Assembly: GCA_028694565.1 (NCBI GenBank)
Contig: JAQVKR010000128.1
Location: forward strand, 1-7,364
DNA length: 7,364 nt
Reading direction: 5' to 3'
From: Gammaproteobacteria bacterium
GTDB lineage: Bacteria; Pseudomonadota; Gammaproteobacteria; DSM-26407
Numbering within the stretch: position 1 is the stretch's first letter; every line of letters begins with the position of its first letter. This document shows, one piece after another, positions 6,217-7,364 of this stretch. A program made the translations under genes and the position numbers. The notes beneath the pieces are model-generated. The model was not told where the DNA came from. It was given only the letters and a program-made list of their open reading frames with translations, and ran no database searches.

Positions 6217-6246
6217 TTTATACCAGACCCCGCCGTTCCGATGCAA
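6217..6246 (-). promoter_or_regulatory. Sigma70 promoter of rpmB-rpmG
   Basis: On the minus strand TTGCAT (6246-6241) and TATAAA (6222-6217) are 18 bases apart, and TGG directly before the -10 supplies an extended -10 TGn element. Both hexamers are close to consensus and stand out in this GC-rich DNA. Transcription should begin near 6209, giving a 5' leader of about 45-50 bases. A strong promoter is expected for ribosomal protein genes. Confidence 0.8.
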
Positions 6247-6297
6247 GACCGTCGGCGATTTTCGCCGTGGGGGCGCGGCCCATGAAAAACATCCTGA

Positions 6298-6467
6298 AAC
6301 CGCGGATTGACGCTGATTTCCATTGATTTTACCGGTTCGCCGCCCCCGTGGCCATGGGGGGGACGCGAGCGCGGGCGGATCGCCTGGGCCACGCAAGGGC
6401 TCCCCGGACTCCCGGGGACCGGCAGGCGCTGCGCGGTACAGGGAGGAATCCGCGTCAATCCGCGGTT
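6298..6467. repeat. 21-bp inverted repeat pair flanking a 128-base segment between radC and rpmB
   Basis: The left arm (6298-6318, core CCGCGGATTGACGC) and the right arm (6447-6467) are inverted copies differing at one of 21 positions. The segment between them has no gene but contains two hairpins: a CCCCC/GGGGG stem around GTGGCCAT at about 6342-6360, and TCCCCGG-ACTC-CCGGGGA at 6401-6418. The left arm continues into further GATT-containing steps of about 10-11 bases (GGATTGACG, TGATTTCC, TTGATTTT). No target-site duplication flanks the arms. It could be a small non-autonomous element or two independently inserted copies of a dispersed intergenic motif. It occupies most of the radC-rpmB gap and lies just upstream of the rpmB promoter. 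Confidence 0.8.
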
Positions 6468-6495
6468 GCCGCGCCTTCCGTTGCCAGTGTCGAGG

Positions 6496-7170
6496 TCACA
6501 CCAGACCCCGCTCGGCCAGGGAGACGCACTCGCCGTCACCGACGATGACGTGGTCGAGCACCCGCACGTCCACCAGCGCCAGCGCGTCGCGCAGCCGGCG
6601 GGTGATGCCGGCGTCGGCGGTGCTGGGCTCGGCCACCCCCGAGGGGTGGTTGTGGGCCAGGATCAGGGCCGCGGCGTTCAGGGCCAGGGAGCGGCGGACC
6701 ACCTCGCGCGGGTGCACGCTGGCCCCGTCGATGGTGCCGCGGAAGAGCTCCTCGTAGGCGATGAGGCGGTGGCGGTTGTCCAGGAACAGGCAGGCGAAGA
6801 CCTCGTGGGGATGGTCGCGCAGGCGCGCCGCCAGGTAGCGGCGGGTCGCCGCCGGGCTGGTCAGCGGCCCGCCCCGGGCCAGGGTCTCGTGCAGGTGCCG
6901 CCGCCCCATCTCCAGCACCGCCTGCAGCTGGGCGTACTTGGCCGGGCCCAGCCCCCGGGCCCGGCAGAAGCCGCGGGCATCGGCGGTGAGCAGCGGGCGC
7001 AGCCCGCCGAACTCCGCCAGCAGCTCGCGCGCCAGGTCCACCGCGGTCTTGCCCGCCACCCCGGTGCGCAGAAAGATCGCCAGCAGCTCGGCGTCGGACA
7101 GGGCGCCCGCTCCGAGCCCCAGCAGCCGCTCCCGCGGCCGTTCGGCCGCGGGCCAGTCGGTAATGGCCAT
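6496..7170 (-). CDS. radC: RadC family protein (JAB/MPN domain)
   Basis: A 224-residue protein, matching the usual RadC length. The N-terminal part (about 12-90) carries a UPF0758/HhH-like region: [26 protein letters not shown] and the RGLGPAK turn near 72-78. The C-terminal JAB domain (about 105-224) has the full JAMM metal set [14 protein letters not shown] with His173, His175 and Asp186, Ser183, and an upstream glutamate, Glu123 in HEVF. The end VSLAERGLV is family-typical. The fold resembles zinc isopeptidases; the original radiation-repair role was later doubted and its function is unsettled. The frame stays open upstream to an ATG at 7227, but the start at 7170 is chosen because GGGAGGGG lies 5 bases before it and the protein then aligns with the family. 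It precedes rpmB-rpmG in the order seen in E. coli. Confidence 0.95.
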   Translation of the reverse strand: MAITDWPAAERPRERLLGLGAGALSDAELLAIFLRTGVAGKTAVDLARELLAEFGGLRPLLTADARGFCRARGLGPAKYAQLQAVLEMGRRHLHETLARGGPLTSPAATRRYLAARLRDHPHEVFACLFLDNRHRLIAYEELFRGTIDGASVHPREVVRRSLALNAAALILAHNHPSGVAEPSTADAGITRRLRDALALVDVRVLDHVIVGDGECVSLAERGLV

Positions 7171-7175
7171 GCTAT

Positions 7176-7183
7176 CCCCTCCC
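7176..7183 (-). promoter_or_regulatory. Ribosome binding site of radC
   Basis: GGGAGGGG on the minus strand, 5 bases before the ATG at 7170. It is the strongest Shine-Dalgarno match near this gene and favours this start over the in-frame ATG at 7227, which would add 19 residues ([19 protein letters not shown]) not typical of RadC. Confidence 0.85.
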
Positions 7184-7364
7184 TGGGTCGCGGCGGCCTC
7201 CTGCCGCCGTGGCTGATGTCGCGGCATCCGGTGCGCGATGCGTGGGCCGTCAACAGTAAAAATCAGACCCCAGTTTAACCGCAGATGGGCGTTGATTGGT
7301 GCGGAGATCGCGGGGGCGGGGGATCGTTCCCCCCAGTGCCGGCCGCCGCGACCGCCGGAAAGGC
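7184..7364. other. Gene-free region upstream of radC
   Basis: No coding region is visible to the right edge. The stretch holds a 7-bp hairpin CGGCGGC-CTCCT-GCCGCCG at 7191-7209 just upstream of the radC ribosome binding site, the phrase TCAGACCCCAGTTT at 7263-7276, a third copy of the radC-flanking repeat at 7277-7297, and a hairpin GGGGGA-TCGT-TCCCCC at 7318-7333. No convincing radC promoter was found; TTGACG on the minus strand near 7247 lacks a matching -10. Confidence 0.6.
7277..7297 (+). repeat. Diverged third copy of the radC-flanking repeat
   Basis: The 21 bases match the left arm at 6298-6318 at 17 positions, beginning AACCGCAGATG and ending TTGATT. Same-family copies therefore lie on both sides of radC. 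The motif recalls the AACCGCAGAT-type dispersed repeat seen between genes in several gammaproteobacteria; that comparison is from memory. Confidence 0.6.

Noticed and set aside
6163..6396. N-terminal extension of rpmB to 156 residues
   Set aside because: It would translate the promoter, leader hairpin and repeat. The standard L28 start has GGAGG 8 bases upstream.
6307..7278. Plus-strand open frame of 323 codons opposite radC
   Set aside because: It is the mirror of a GC-rich gene with a complete JAMM motif on the other strand; the product is compositionally biased and has no start signal.
1..7364. tRNA, rRNA or riboswitch genes
   Set aside because: No cloverleaf, conserved rRNA segment or known riboswitch core was recognised in the intergenic regions on either strand.

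Overview
The window is high-GC chromosomal DNA of a gammaproteobacterium. RpmB (L28), the cysteine-free RpmG (L33) and RadC resemble their E. coli counterparts closely. The fatty acid desaturase is of the DesA type known from Pseudomonas. A halophilic or sulfur-oxidising Chromatiales-like host would fit the composition, but that is only a guess.

Layout from left to right: the first 25 codons of mutM (minus strand, running off the left edge); a 175-base gap crowded with repeats (an 8-bp tandem array touching the mutM start region, two opposed REP-like palindromes, and a 42-base block in a strict 7-base register); a minus-strand operon encoding an ABC ATPase, an ABC-2 permease, a GldG-family protein and a DUF4340 protein; a 273-base GC-rich divergent gap; desA on the plus strand; a 16-bp perfect bidirectional terminator; rpmB-rpmG on the minus strand behind a good sigma70 promoter; a gap holding a 21-bp inverted repeat pair; radC on the minus strand; and about 190 bases of gene-free DNA with another copy of the same repeat family.

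In E. coli the order is radC-rpmB-rpmG-mutM-coaD. Here the same genes keep their order and strand, but desA and the four-gene ABC operon lie between rpmG and mutM. The ATPase and permease overlap by ATGA, and the GldG and DUF4340 genes follow after 7 and 24 bases, so the four products probably form one envelope complex: a cytoplasmic ATPase, an integral permease, and two membrane-anchored periplasmic-type proteins. This is the GldAFG-like machine of unknown substrate found outside the Bacteroidetes, and it is the best candidate here for a poorly described system. desA acts on membrane lipid acyl chains. The rest is housekeeping: ribosomal proteins, DNA repair, and RadC of unclear function.

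The most unusual non-coding signals are the repeat-filled mutM leader, which lacks a visible Shine-Dalgarno, and the related repeats on both sides of radC.
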